Program-made: the position numbers and the translations under genes
Part shown: piece after piece, positions 30,756-40,277 of the stretch
Position numbering within the stretch: the stretch's first letter is position 1
How the letters are laid out: each line of letters begins with the position of its first letter
Notes under the pieces: generated by a model
Told to the model about the DNA's origin: nothing
Databases searched by the model: none
What the model saw: the letters and a program-made list of their open reading frames with translations, nothing else
Assembly: GCA_001247695.2 (NCBI GenBank)
Contig: LGRX02030200.1
Span: forward strand, 1 to 56,250
Direction: 5' to 3'
Length of the DNA stretch: 56,250 bases
From: Cymbomonas tetramitiformis
Taxonomy: Eukaryota > Chlorophyta > Pyramimonadophyceae > Pyramimonadales > Pyramimonadaceae

Positions 30756-32503
30756 GTTTGCCTACACGCGGCGTAGAACTCCTCATCCAGCAAATCAACA
30801 TCTTCAGTCGGATGACTGACGAGGTTGTCTGCACTCGCCGTCAGCAGGGTGCCCGCTGAGGTGCATTCGCTCGAGGTGGGGCTGACATGAGTGGTGTCGC
30901 TGGTGGTAGGGCTCACATGGGTGGTGTCACTGGTAGTAGGGCTCACATGTGTAGTGCCACTGGTGGTAGGGCTAACATGGGTAGTGCCGCTTACTGTGGG
31001 GCTCACGTGGGTAGCGACACTATTGGTGAGACTGCCATGGGTGAGAGGATCCTCGTCATGCTGAGGGCTGCCAGCAGGGGAGTTGTGGGCGAGCTGGTGG
31101 GAGCTCTGGTGGTCAGTTCTCGTCTGAGGGGTCCCAGCTGCTGCCATCTGCTGGGTGAAGCAGAGCGAGTTGACCGAGGACTCCTCTTCCATCACCTCAG
31201 GGTCTTCAGCGATGGGGTGGCTGTCGAGACAGGGTGGCGCTTCATCCGCTTCATGCGTTTTGACGGTGGTCATCTGCTGGGTGAAGCAAAGCGAACTGGG
31301 TGCGGAGGTCTCCTCCGCCTCTGAGCAGTAGGATGAACCTTCGGGGTTTCCTCCCGGAGTGGCCGGCGCGTTATCATGGTGCGAAGATGTAGTCTCTGTT
31401 GTGGGCTCGGCCAGCGAGGATGATGGAGGGGATGCTCCCAAGGGGCTGGGACCCAGCTTCCTCATCTTGTACTGGTGTACTGCGTGCAGACTGCACCAGG
31501 CGCCAGGTAAACCCACATCTCCCGCTGTCCCAGGTATCGTGCCCACTTCAGTGTCCAGGGTGCAGAGGGATGTCGAAGACCTCGCTGCTGCTCTTCGTGC
31601 GCCCTCCTTTTCCCACAGCCTGCTACCTGGGGAAGAGTCTGGACTCGAAGTGGCGATTGCCTTTTGCTGCTCGGCAGGCGACAGCTCTCTCCAAGCCACG
31701 TAGAGGTCGTGGGAGCTGGTGTTAGAGGATTCGGGGACTTGCTGGCGACCGTCGTGTGAAAGGAGGTGCCACAATGCTATGCGCTGATGGCCTTCCTTGC
31801 GATCTTGAGGTTCGCGGGCAATGCGTATTCTCTCTGCCAGCTGGTTGGCGCGGTTCACGCGTTCCTTTGGCGATCGACTCCCAGAGTGTACGCGGCTGCG
31901 GACGCGCTCCGACATTTTATCCACCAGGTCCTTGGCAGCCTCTGGGGACTTGCGCAGAGCTCTGCGGACCTTCTGCATGGCGACTTCGAGGGGGAGGGAG
32001 TACAGATCTCTCTTCCAGTGCCACGCAGTTAGCCTTTTCCGTGGGTCTGCGAGGTTGGACTGATAGATGGGCAGCGGTAGGACAACACGCGGTCGGGGGC
32101 GAAGGTCGCGGGGCTCTCCGCGGTTGTTGCCCATAATGGGGGGTCTGTGCCGGGGAAGTCGCCGTCCCCTCCGACCCTCGATCCTCGCTTGTGTATAAGC
32201 GGGACCGTCATCAAGAGGTAGCGACGGCTCATCGAAGGGGGTGCTTCCTGCGAGAGGGTGGCTGGACAAGTCATCCCTCGGCGGCGATGGGGCACCAGCT
32301 GAGCGGTAGGTGCGTCGCAAGCGGGTCCCAGAGGTGAAGGCCACACTCTTGGGGTGGGGACGTTGGCCCCAAGGGTCTCTGCGTCCTCGGGCGCGACGGG
32401 GTTCCACTGGTTCTGACCGCTTCTCCAGGGCGGAGAGGGTCTGATCATCAGAGCAAGACCTCACTTCCCCGAAGGGCAGGGTCTGGGGCTGGCCGCCGGC
32501 CAG
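30569..32503 (-). CDS. Gag-downstream ORF in the Gag frame
   Basis: After the Gag stop (UGA, 32506-32504) the same frame stays open for about 640 codons. It encodes an Arg-rich, then Ser/Thr/Pro-rich protein with a 10-residue repeat (THVSPTTSGT, five copies, DNA 30885-31035) and two LCFTQQM motifs. A segment (LSPAEQQKAIA...LWEKEGARRAAA) loosely resembles the N-terminal ORF of the plus-strand Ty3 element (LPEERQKAIALAAARG...WEEEGWDALIA). The first start-like codon is a GTG at 32464, with no ATG nearby, which fits expression by read-through of the Gag stop. Function is unknown. Confidence 0.6.
   Translation of the reverse strand: MAGGQPQTLPFGEVRSCSDDQTLSALEKRSEPVEPRRARGRRDPWGQRPHPKSVAFTSGTRLRRTYRSAGAPSPPRDDLSSHPLAGSTPFDEPSLPLDDGPAYTQARIEGRRGRRLPRHRPPIMGNNRGEPRDLRPRPRVVLPLPIYQSNLADPRKRLTAWHWKRDLYSLPLEVAMQKVRRALRKSPEAAKDLVDKMSERVRSRVHSGSRSPKERVNRANQLAERIRIAREPQDRKEGHQRIALWHLLSHDGRQQVPESSNTSSHDLYVAWRELSPAEQQKAIATSSPDSSPGSRLWEKEGARRAAARSSTSLCTLDTEVGTIPGTAGDVGLPGAWCSLHAVHQYKMRKLGPSPLGASPPSSSLAEPTTETTSSHHDNAPATPGGNPEGSSYCSEAEETSAPSSLCFTQQMTTVKTHEADEAPPCLDSHPIAEDPEVMEEESSVNSLCFTQQMAAAGTPQTRTDHQSSHQLAHNSPAGSPQHDEDPLTHGSLTNSVATHVSPTVSGTTHVSPTTSGTTHVSPTTSDTTHVSPTTSDTTHVSPTSSECTSAGTLLTASADNLVSHPTEDVDLLDEEFYAACRQTWKNAARPRTTSSPTSSAKAYAQMGEFSGRPTSRVPSQRHMTKKDRYYWYSTQPSEGTRSRC
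30885..31035 (-). repeat. 30-bp tandem repeat, five copies
   Basis: Variants of CTCACATGGGTGGTGTCACT GGTAGTAGGG recur at 30-base spacing and encode the THVSPTTSGT repeat. Confidence 0.85.
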
Positions 32504-32506
32504 TCA
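32489..32506 (-). promoter_or_regulatory. Candidate stop-codon read-through signal
   Basis: The Gag stop is UGA followed at once by CTGGCCGGCGGCCAG, a 6-bp perfect hairpin with a 3-base loop. The downstream ORF is in the same frame. A UGA followed by C is a leaky context, and retroelements use read-through to make Gag-Pol. Function is inferred. Confidence 0.45.
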
Positions 32507-35500
32507 TTCATCGCTCTCCACCGGGGGAAGGCCGTCACCCTCCACAAGCTCGATGCCCGCAAGGGCCGCCAGGGTCTGGTAGCTCTGCTCGTCCTCACAG
32601 GTAGCAAGAGCCAGGACCTCCTCGGAGAACTCTTCTGGGACGCCATCCACCGAGGAGATGTCCTCCTGCTGCTCGATAGCCCAAACGACGGCGGCTACAT
32701 ACCCAGGGGAGTTCGCCAGTCGAGCGGGTGCATTGGCCCTCCACTCCTTGAGCTTAGCCTCGTCCGTACAGTTACGGACGATGTGCTCCGCAGAGCCGCA
32801 GGCGAAGCACCGGCGGACTTTCGGGGCATCAGGGCGGGAGAGGCCAGGTGGTGGTGGCAAAGGAGTCACTGCCGCGGCGACGGTGGTGGCAGGCCCGTTC
32901 TCCAGCATGGCAAGAGCTGGGCGGTTCGAAGAGGGGGTACGCCTGTAGAAGGGGGTGCGAGGTGGTGGGTTAGCGAAGGAAACGGCACGGGGAGGACGGT
33001 CTTGAGAGCGTCTCTGAGCCGCCTCCGTGTCAATGTCGCTCTCCACCTCCTCAGCAACTTCCCGAATCTTCAACAAGGCGTTGTGGGTGCCTGGGATGTC
33101 GTCGGCGACGGCCTTCCTCTCCCACTCTTCTGGTTTGGAGACATCCAAGTGGATGGCTCTCAGGCGCCGCATCACCTTGGGTGCATATTTCAGCCCCCGC
33201 CGGTACGTGGAGAGCATCGACAAGTTGGTCATCTCCACGCAATTTGGGACTCTGCCGGCCAAGAAGTTGACGGAGGCCATGCGGGTCTCCAGTCGCGAGA
33301 AATACTCCGCCGCGGTCTCGCTCACCGCCTGCTTCAGGGCAATGGCCTCGCCGTGTGCGTTCTCCAGGTAGGCCTGCGTCAGAGAGCACACCGCCAGGTC
33401 GCTGAAGAACACATCCAGGTCCCCGTAGCGGTGGTGCCAAGCTTGCTCGGACCCAAAGGTCCCCGCCGCGCGCTCCAAGAACTTCCTCTGCTGGTCTTGA
33501 AGAGTGTACTCCTTGAAGCTCCAAAGAAGGCTTGACACACTCGCCTGGTACTCTGATACTGATGGCGTACAACTGGGAGTGGTCAGTGCTTCGATCACGA
33601 TGGCCTCCTGGAATACCTTCCGCACCATGTGGGAGTAGTGCTCCAACTGCGTCAGGAGGCCCTCCTTGTCGGCCGATTTTGTGTCGGACGCGGAGCGGGG
33701 GAATCTGGTGACGCTCTTGACCAGCTTTAGCACCATCTCTTTGGTCTTGTGCTCCAGGCGGACCTCGTCTGAAGATGCTCGCAGGTTAGTGCCCTGCGGC
33801 AGACGGACGATGCCTGGAACAAAGGGGGTGGCGCTGGGAGAGAGCACGGGGTTTGCAGCGGCGGCAGAGTGAACAGGGTTCACGGTAGCGGCAGGGTGAA
33901 CGGGGTTTGCGGCGGCGGAATGGGGAAAACGGGCAGGGGGTGGTGGTCCCGGGGCATGCGCGGGCGGAGGCGCAGGCGCGGGATTTGTGGGGACTGCGGT
34001 CGGAGTGGGCGGTAATGTAGGGGCTGACGGTGGTGCGGGGAGTGGAAGAGGTGTATGGAAGGGCAGGGGTGTGGATGGTTGTGCGGCCACCACGCTCATG
34101 CTCCGGTACCAATCGGAGTTGCTGACCTCCGACCACGCGGCGAGCCCGTCCTGATCGAAGTTCTGCATCTCCGACTCCCGCGCAGTAGCAGGGATCCACT
34201 CCCATACTGGCTGCCCCATGCTGGTAGACCGCACATTGGCCGCGGCTGGGTCCCCCATTGCCATATCCATGACCTCGCGGTCGACCATAAGGACCCAGGT
34301 CTCCACACGAGGGTTGGTAAGGGGTAGGGGTGCATGGTGTAGCCGGCCCCCCATGCGCGCATATGCAGTCAGCGGCGCTCCCAGCAGGTGCATGATCCTG
34401 AACAAGATGGCGTCGCCCTGCACCCCAGCCCGGCGGCGTTCGTCCCATGGTAGGGAGACGGTTGCCGCGCCTCGCACCCCAGCTGACTGATGCACCCACA
34501 ATGACCCACCATCGTGGGTGACGAAGAGGGCTCTGACCTCTGGGTACTGAGGGTAGGAGGGCTCTGGTGCGGGATCGTCAGGGGGATCCTGAGGTGGATC
34601 ACTAGGGGGGCCTGGTGGCGAGTCGCTTGAACTGGAGTCTCTGGGCTCTGAGTCGGGATTGCCACCGCCGTGCACCACCGTCTCCATCGACTGTCGCCGG
34701 CGGGCCACCATCATGTTATGGGGATTTGGCCGGCCCTGAGTGGGAGGTTCGGCGGGAGCGGTCTCAGCGGCGGTCTGAGGCACTGGAGGGGTTACGCTGG
34801 CGGCAGCGTCTGCCTCGTGTAGATGGTCCGCCGTCAGGCCCTGTGCGCTGCCCTGAGGGTCGCCTGGTGGGGAGGCTCCTGCCGATGTCGTCGCACCAGG
34901 CAGCGCGAGTCCTCTCGAGAGCACCGCGGAGATGTCCAGGGCCTGTACTGCCGCTAGGACTTCTCTGCGAATGTGTTCACTTCGGCTGCTCGCGTCCGAG
35001 TCAGAGCCGGACCTGTGGGCGGCCCTCCGCCTGCGCTCAGCTCGTGCCTGCGTGCTTCGGCTGCCTCTGGTCCCCGTGCTGGTGCGGCTGATGTCCGTGC
35101 CAGAGTCGGGGTCAGAGTGATCAGGTGCGTGGCTTGGACCTGGGAGATGCTTGCCATGTGTCGCAGGGCCCGAAGATGCCCTTCGGGAACGCCGACGCCG
35201 GCGAGTCTCTGAGGTTGTCGCCACCGCGGGAAGGTGACGCACCAAGAGCTGGGTACCGCCCAAGACGTTCTGCTGAACCCCGCTGTCAAGGGGTACCTGC
35301 AGAGGGTCCGGCAGGGCCGCGGCGCCGATGCTGATGAAGTGCTGCAGCGATGAGGGATCCGCGCCTGAGTCATGAAGCGCGGAGGTGGCTGGTGCCAGCT
35401 GATGGGGCTGCTGTGGTCGATGTTGCGGCAGTTGTGGCGGCTGCGGTTGCTGTTGCTGCTGCTGCTGCTGCTGCTGTTGCTGCTGTAGCTGCTGCTGCTG

Positions 35501-35992
35501 TAACTGCTGCTGCTGTAACTGCTGCTGCATCGGTTCCAGTGGCTGCTGTTGAAGCCACTGCTGTTGCTGCTGCTGGTACGCGAGCCACTGCTGCTGCTGC
35601 TGTAGCTGTTGTTGGAACGGTGTGGGATATGCGCCCACGGGGTGATGGGTTCCCAGTGTGAACGGCACTGGTGATACTCCCCCAGCGAGGGGCGCTGATT
35701 GGGGTAATACCCAATTGACGCCGTTCCATACAGCCTGTGCGGGGGTGCCATCCGGCATAGTATAAGGGCGGGGCACCGCTGTGTAGGGCATGGTGGTGCC
35801 TGGGTGTGGAATGGGGTGAGCGGAAGCATATGTGGTGGGCGATGGGAAGGTTATGGGAGAGAACAGAGTGTGGTGTAGCTGCTCTGCGCTGACACTCATG
35901 CTGGGAAATGCCTCTGATGTCTGCTGTGACATCCTGATTACTGAGCTGGTTGAGATCAAGGACTGGGTGTGGCAATAGCCACAGGTGAGCAA
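32504..35992 (-). CDS. gag: Ty3-like Gag polyprotein with polyQ tract and zinc knuckle
   Basis: This 1162-residue frame has an N-terminal Pro/Gln-rich region with a polyQ tract (about residues 125-185), an Arg/Ser-rich basic patch (RRRRRSRR), and a Pro-rich linker. A helical capsid-like region follows (about 780-1000; LLTQLEHYSHMVRKVFQEA, ETAAEYFSRLETRMASVNF). A CCHC knuckle, CFACGSAEHIVRNC (C-x2-C-x4-H-x4-C), lies near residue 1070. This is capsid-nucleocapsid order. The protein should package element RNA. The first ATG is at 35992; a start at 35935 (MSQQTSEAF) is also plausible. It is much longer than usual Ty3 Gags (300-500 residues). Confidence 0.85.
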   Translation of the reverse strand: MLTCGYCHTQSLISTSSVIRMSQQTSEAFPSMSVSAEQLHHTLFSPITFPSPTTYASAHPIPHPGTTMPYTAVPRPYTMPDGTPAQAVWNGVNWVLPQSAPLAGGVSPVPFTLGTHHPVGAYPTPFQQQLQQQQQWLAYQQQQQQWLQQQPLEPMQQQLQQQQLQQQQLQQQQQQQQQQQQQPQPPQLPQHRPQQPHQLAPATSALHDSGADPSSLQHFISIGAAALPDPLQVPLDSGVQQNVLGGTQLLVRHLPAVATTSETRRRRRSRRASSGPATHGKHLPGPSHAPDHSDPDSGTDISRTSTGTRGSRSTQARAERRRRAAHRSGSDSDASSRSEHIRREVLAAVQALDISAVLSRGLALPGATTSAGASPPGDPQGSAQGLTADHLHEADAAASVTPPVPQTAAETAPAEPPTQGRPNPHNMMVARRRQSMETVVHGGGNPDSEPRDSSSSDSPPGPPSDPPQDPPDDPAPEPSYPQYPEVRALFVTHDGGSLWVHQSAGVRGAATVSLPWDERRRAGVQGDAILFRIMHLLGAPLTAYARMGGRLHHAPLPLTNPRVETWVLMVDREVMDMAMGDPAAANVRSTSMGQPVWEWIPATARESEMQNFDQDGLAAWSEVSNSDWYRSMSVVAAQPSTPLPFHTPLPLPAPPSAPTLPPTPTAVPTNPAPAPPPAHAPGPPPPARFPHSAAANPVHPAATVNPVHSAAAANPVLSPSATPFVPGIVRLPQGTNLRASSDEVRLEHKTKEMVLKLVKSVTRFPRSASDTKSADKEGLLTQLEHYSHMVRKVFQEAIVIEALTTPSCTPSVSEYQASVSSLLWSFKEYTLQDQQRKFLERAAGTFGSEQAWHHRYGDLDVFFSDLAVCSLTQAYLENAHGEAIALKQAVSETAAEYFSRLETRMASVNFLAGRVPNCVEMTNLSMLSTYRRGLKYAPKVMRRLRAIHLDVSKPEEWERKAVADDIPGTHNALLKIREVAEEVESDIDTEAAQRRSQDRPPRAVSFANPPPRTPFYRRTPSSNRPALAMLENGPATTVAAAVTPLPPPPGLSRPDAPKVRRCFACGSAEHIVRNCTDEAKLKEWRANAPARLANSPGYVAAVVWAIEQQEDISSVDGVPEEFSEEVLALATCEDEQSYQTLAALAGIELVEGDGLPPVESDE
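35437..35620 (-). repeat. CAG/CTG trinucleotide tract
   Basis: An interrupted GCTGCTGCT tract on the plus strand encodes polyQ in the Gag on the minus strand. Confidence 0.9.
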
Positions 35993-36018
35993 AGTGTGGA
36001 GTGCTCGCCTTTTGTTAT

Positions 36019-36207
36019 TTAGTTAGTCTCGTCCTCTTCGATGTCGCTCGCTGGAGGCGAAGGGGCGGGACTTCTAGGTGGTGATGGGGGGACCCAAGGC
36101 CACTCTTCGATTCCTTGCACTGGATATGAGCCAGGGAGCGCGGGGAAGACTGTCAGGTCTTGGGAGTTCGGGTAGCGGAAGAGAAGGTTTCCAATCTGAA
36201 CCCACAC
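36019..36207 (-). CDS. Small acidic-tailed ORF 2 upstream of gag
   Basis: A 62-residue ORF begins MWVQIGNLLFRYPN and ends WVPPSPPRSP...DIEEDETN. It lies just 5' of gag on the same strand. Its proline-rich end with an acidic tail and terminal Asn resembles the ORF at 36257-36430. The role is unknown. It may be a leader peptide or an upstream ORF controlling gag translation. Confidence 0.45.
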   Translation of the reverse strand: MWVQIGNLLFRYPNSQDLTVFPALPGSYPVQGIEEWPWVPPSPPRSPAPSPPASDIEEDETN

Positions 36208-36256
36208 CCAGTTGTGGTATCTTGGTGGGATAGCCAGCGTGACTATATCCAGGCGC

Positions 36257-36430
36257 TCAGTTCTCCTCCTCGTCGTCAGAGGAAGAGGGGGAAGGAGGAC
36301 CGCTCCAAGGACCGCTCTGCCAGAAGGCGCCTGCTGGTGGGTAGGTGGGGTCTGGAGGGAATACCCACTTGATGGGTCCTTGCTTCCACCACGCTCTTCT
36401 GTATTCTTCTGGCGAAGGGGGTACTGCCAT
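36257..36430 (-). CDS. Small acidic-tailed ORF 1 upstream of gag
   Basis: A 57-residue ORF begins MAVPPSPEEYRRAWWKQGPI and ends PPSPSSSDDEEEN then TGA. It shares the layout of the next ORF (Trp/Pro-rich body, SPP segment, acidic tail ending in Asn), so the two may be diverged duplicates. No family is recognised. Confidence 0.4.
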   Translation of the reverse strand: MAVPPSPEEYRRAWWKQGPIKWVFPPDPTYPPAGAFWQSGPWSGPPSPSSSDDEEEN

Positions 36431-37848
36431 ACACCGGCGAACTCAAAAATTCGCCAGGGCTCCGCGACACAGATTTCAAGTGCCTATGTATGCAGGCAGG
36501 GGTCAAGGAACTGCAACCAGAAAGCTCAGCAAGGTCCCAGAAAGCTCAGCAAGGTCCCAGAAGGTAGCCGGACTTCGTACACTCCCAAAATATTCCAGCC
36601 AGAGGGTAAACCAGAGGTGTCCAGAAACTGTCCAGAAACTGTCCAGAAGCCACTAAAAGCGCTACTTTGAGGGGTTTTCCCAGCTGCTGGTGGCCGTGAG
36701 GGCGGTATTGGGGGGTTCTAGGGTGTCCTATGGGGTCTGGGGAAGGAGTTTTTGGTGGTGGGGGCTACTGTGGAAGGTTTGGGGGTAGGCTGAAAACGGG
36801 CTAAAACGGCTATTTTGGGCTGTTTTTGGCTGTTTTTCGCCTTTTTAAGGCTCTAGAAAGTGGGCTATGAGGTTTTCCTGGCTACTATAAACCGGGGAAA
36901 CCCTTTAGGGTGCTCCCTGACGGTTGTTTGTAGCCTGGGGCAGACTTGGAAGTTAAGATCGGAAAACGAATGCTGACTTTTTTGAGCCTGGTTGGGCCCC
37001 CAGTGTTAAGGGGCGAAAATATGAAGTTTTGGAGATGTTTTCCAAAGGATACGGCCGTTGTATACGAAAAAAAACGTACTTACGGAGGCTAAAATTGCGC
37101 CCAGATAGCCGGAAGTGCAGCTCTCCCCCTGTATCACAACGGAAGTTACAAAAGGCCCGTGGGCGAGTTGCGCAGAGGCGAAATCGCAGCACGCTGATAC
37201 CAAATGTGCCAGGGGCACGACGACAGATGCTCGGAGATATGTTTTTGATTGAACGTGCAAAGGTACACAATTCGGATTTTTATAATATACTGGATCAGGG
37301 CCAGATTGAGGTACAAACGATAATTCGGTTCCGAGTTCTGAAGGCTAAACACTTCTCAAGTGCTCTACTTATTCACTCGTCACTCAGGTTGCAGGGTCAA
37401 CCACTCGAGAGCCGATGTCACACTTCGGCTCAACGTTCAGTTCCCGATCCGATCTCATTTCTAATTCCGATTCGTCATTCTCGATTCAGATGTTATGCCA
37501 ACAGGCTGACACGATGACTGCCCCACAGTACTGTCATACTACTGTACTGTCATACTGTCATACTGTCATAGCGTCATACTGTCATACTGTCATAACCTTA
37601 ATATCTGATATTCGATTTCATTGTCTTTTCAACCCCGATGCGAATCTGACCATTCTTCGAGGGTCTGACTGAGTTCCACGATGACACCCCCCACAGTACT
37701 GTCATACTACTATAGTGTCATAGTGTCATACTGTCATACTGTCATAGTCATAGTGTCATACTGTCATACCCCGGACATCTGGTATTCATTCTCATCGTGA
37801 TTTCAAGCCCAATCTCACTGTCATCGTGCCAATCCCAGATTACCCCCG
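36431..37848. other. Region between the two Ty3-like elements
   Basis: No gene is seen. The DNA holds short tandem repeats (CCAGAAAGCTCAGCAAGGTC, twice, about 36520-36562; ACTGTCCAGA repeats near 36630) and a TGTCATAC array (37526-37775). LTRs belonging to either Ty3 element were expected here but could not be delimited. Confidence 0.5.
37526..37775 (+). repeat. TGTCATAC microsatellite array, duplicated
   Basis: Two blocks (37526-37590 and 37693-37770) of repeated TGTCATAC/TGTCATAG each begin CCCCACAGTACTGTCATACT, so the array plus its left flank was duplicated. Confidence 0.85.
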
Positions 37849-38376
37849 ATGACACACATACGGACGCATAGACATATCGGCTCACGCTGTGCCTCCGGGC
37901 ACACACCAGGCTTTTCGCCAATTCCTCGCTTCCCTCCCAGCAGCGACAGCAGCGAGTCCAGTGACTCCAGTGACTCCACAGTTTTCCCGGAACGAGGCAG
38001 CCGCGGCAGCAGCAGGCGTAGAGGCAGAGGTAGCAGCAGCGGCAGCAGCAGGCGGCAACGGAGGCGGAAGAAGCAGCTGGCTAAGAAGAGGGCAGTCAAG
38101 GCAGCAAAAGGGAAGGCTGTAGATGAGGAGCCTGCCTCTCGAGTATCAGCTCTGGAGTCTGAGCTGACAGAAGGGATGGCTGTCAGAACCTTGTTCAAAG
38201 ACAACAAAGCTCTGCGGGACCAGGCTTTTGAGTGCCTTCCAGAAGAGCGACAGAAGGCCATCGCTCTGGCAGCAGCTCGGGGTGAGGTGGTGAGTTGGGA
38301 AGAAGAGGGCTGGGACGCTTTAATAGCAACTCAGAGAGAGGTTCTGAAGGGAAAAGAGGCGCCACCTGCGCAGTAG
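37849..38376 (+). pseudogene. N-terminal Gag segment, Ser/Arg-rich
   Basis: A 175-residue ORF has a Ser-rich stretch (SSDSSESSDSSDST), an RS/RGR basic patch (RRRGRGSSSGSSRRQRRRKK) and a helical end. It overlaps the main Gag frame by 82 bases and lies in the +1-related frame, so the junction is a mutation or a shift. The helical part resembles the ORF downstream of Gag in the minus-strand element. It is probably the N-terminus of Gag. Confidence 0.55.
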
Positions 38377-40277
38377 TCCCTTCACCCGAAGAGTCGGAGT
38401 GGGTCTGGTATGACTGGACTAAAGCTCGGCACCCCTCACTGAGTCCCGACGAGGCGTGGCGTTTAGCCATAACCACTCGATCAGAGTCCGGAGGATCCCC
38501 GTCCAAGTCTGGCAATGATGAGGCATCAGGCTCAGCGTCATCGGCTAAGGCGGCCTTACCAAGCCACGAAGCCCTGGAAGAGTGGAGAGACCCACTGGTA
38601 CCCATCTCTGTAGAACAAGGTATCAGGGACTACGTGAGGCGCCACGACGCTGATGCTCAGACGGCGGTGGCCATAGCCAAACAGTACTCCACCCTAGCGA
38701 TTAGCTATGGGCATGCCCAGAACCACAGGGCTCGGGAGTCACTGATCAGCCCGGTGATGCAGCTGGTAGGACCAAGGCGGGATCAGGCTGTTCAGAGCGG
38801 CACGGATTGCAGCAGATGCGGTAGACTGCTGTTGTCCCCAGCTGGAGGGGTTAAGGTCGCCTCTGGGTTAGTATGGGACGTCATGCTGGGACCCAACAGA
38901 ACGTGTGAGCAAGTTCCACTCTGTCAGAATTGTACTCAGCCGCCCTGGTCTGGTGCATTGGCCCAACTGCCCAACATCCCAACTCCCAGTGTCACTTTAC
39001 CACAGTCACAACCCCCTCGACAGTCTCAGCCTCCATCCCCACCAGAGGAACCTGAGGAAGAACCTCCGATCTGTCCACCGCCCCGAAGACCGGTCGAGCA
39101 GGAGCAGACAGAGAGGGATCAGCAGCGGGCAGACTATACCAAGCTGAAGGAGTTGGAAGCTGAGGACAGATTGTTGCTCTCTCTACGGAAGCTACGAGAC
39201 CGCATCACCACGTACACATGCCCTACGGACAGCCCCAGCGGGGACAGACCATCTGGACATCTGTTAGCTCCCCTGAAGAAATTCATGAGAGAACTGCAAG
39301 ATCACTCCAAGGAAGCACTGGTGAAGAGAGCGTTGACGAAGAAGAAGTCCTGCGGCGATGGAGATCAGGAAGGGGCCACCATCACCACCGTTCCAGAAGA
39401 ACTACGACTGATCATCAGGGACCGGGTGGAGGGGTCAGCGCAAGGAGTTCTAAACCAAAAGGTGTTGGCCAACCAGATGCTGAGTCCGGATGATTTAGTG
39501 GCCACACTTGCGCGAGCATGTGTCACTGACGCCCACCTGAGCATTTTACCCAATATGCTGTCGCGAGCTCGTCAAGCCTCTGGCAAGAACGCTGGAAGGA
39601 ACGCCGCCACCTTCCACCACTCACTAATGGAGTCCTTCGACATGCTGGAGATGCTGCACAACCATGGGGTGACGGGACCAGTAAGTAGAGCGGCATTACC
39701 GGGAATATTTCTAAGTGGATTGACACCAGAGCTGCATGCCAGGGTCCACAAGGAATTAGTTGGAAAGGTGGACTTCAACCAGAGCTCCGGGAAGGTTGGA
39801 TGGGAGGCAGAACTACTGCGTAAGTATGTGGAGCAAGCTACAATGGAGGAGCGCAAGGATCCTGCGCATCTGAAGACTGCTCGCGACCAATCCCCTTTCC
39901 CTGTAGCTCCCTTGGCAGAGTTCTGGGAGGAAGAAGCATCTCCTAAGGAACAGTGCTACGCCATGCCCACGACTACGACTCCAACGGAAGTGGAAGGCCG
40001 ACAGCTGCCAGGATCGTCAACCTACTCAGGCTGTCGAAAATGCAAGTCTAAGGAGCATCTGGCTCGCGACTGTCCTCATCAACACCAGCCCCAGCAGAAG
40101 GCAGCCTGGGTCAAATGTATCTGGGAGGAGGCTTTCGAGACCTTCAAAAACGCGGGGATAGATACTGGATCTGGCGGGATAGTGGAGCAGCAGCTGGCAC
40201 TGGTAGCCCCGGAGCACATGGATTTTGCCGAGGGAGAGTCGACGGGGGCCGGTGCCTCTCCCGGACAACGCGGTTAG
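38295..40277 (+). CDS. gag: Ty3-like Gag, capsid plus zinc knuckle
   Basis: The frame is 660 residues. There are two CxxC pairs near residues 170-210 (CSRCGRLL and CQNC), which may form a zinc site. An acidic/proline linker and a capsid-like helical domain follow (about 290-560; LLAPLKKFMRELQDHSKEAL, SGLTPELHARVHKELVGKV). A nucleocapsid knuckle CRKCKSKEHLARDC (C-x2-C-x4-H-x4-C) lies near residue 585. The stop at 40275 lies inside the overlapping protease frame, so Pol would need a -1 shift. The weak heptamer CAAAAAC at 40145-40151 is in the right frame. The first methionine here is probably not the true start, since the preceding ORF continues the protein. Confidence 0.8.
   Translation: MGRRGLGRFNSNSERGSEGKRGATCAVVPSPEESEWVWYDWTKARHPSLSPDEAWRLAITTRSESGGSPSKSGNDEASGSASSAKAALPSHEALEEWRDPLVPISVEQGIRDYVRRHDADAQTAVAIAKQYSTLAISYGHAQNHRARESLISPVMQLVGPRRDQAVQSGTDCSRCGRLLLSPAGGVKVASGLVWDVMLGPNRTCEQVPLCQNCTQPPWSGALAQLPNIPTPSVTLPQSQPPRQSQPPSPPEEPEEEPPICPPPRRPVEQEQTERDQQRADYTKLKELEAEDRLLLSLRKLRDRITTYTCPTDSPSGDRPSGHLLAPLKKFMRELQDHSKEALVKRALTKKKSCGDGDQEGATITTVPEELRLIIRDRVEGSAQGVLNQKVLANQMLSPDDLVATLARACVTDAHLSILPNMLSRARQASGKNAGRNAATFHHSLMESFDMLEMLHNHGVTGPVSRAALPGIFLSGLTPELHARVHKELVGKVDFNQSSGKVGWEAELLRKYVEQATMEERKDPAHLKTARDQSPFPVAPLAEFWEEEASPKEQCYAMPTTTTPTEVEGRQLPGSSTYSGCRKCKSKEHLARDCPHQHQPQQKAAWVKCIWEEAFETFKNAGIDTGSGGIVEQQLALVAPEHMDFAEGESTGAGASPGQRG

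Larger units (their letters stand above)
30416..36430 (-). mobile_element. Truncated Ty3/gypsy-like element, minus strand
   Basis: Reading leftwards it has two small ORFs (36430-36257, 36207-36019), a 1162-codon Gag, a same-frame downstream ORF, and the start of a retropepsin. It is broken at 30416 by the LTR-like insert. Reverse transcriptase, RNase H and integrase are absent from the window. No clear LTR was found at the 5' side. Confidence 0.8.

Noticed and set aside
37526..37775. TGTCATAC array as an operator-like binding array
   Set aside because: Irregular microsatellite units and a duplicated block point to replication slippage. No flanking gene suggests regulation.
40145..40151. CAAAAAC as a firm -1 slippery site between Gag and Pro
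   Set aside because: It lacks the full X XXY YYZ identity (first base C) and no clear downstream pseudoknot was identified. It is mentioned only as a weak candidate.
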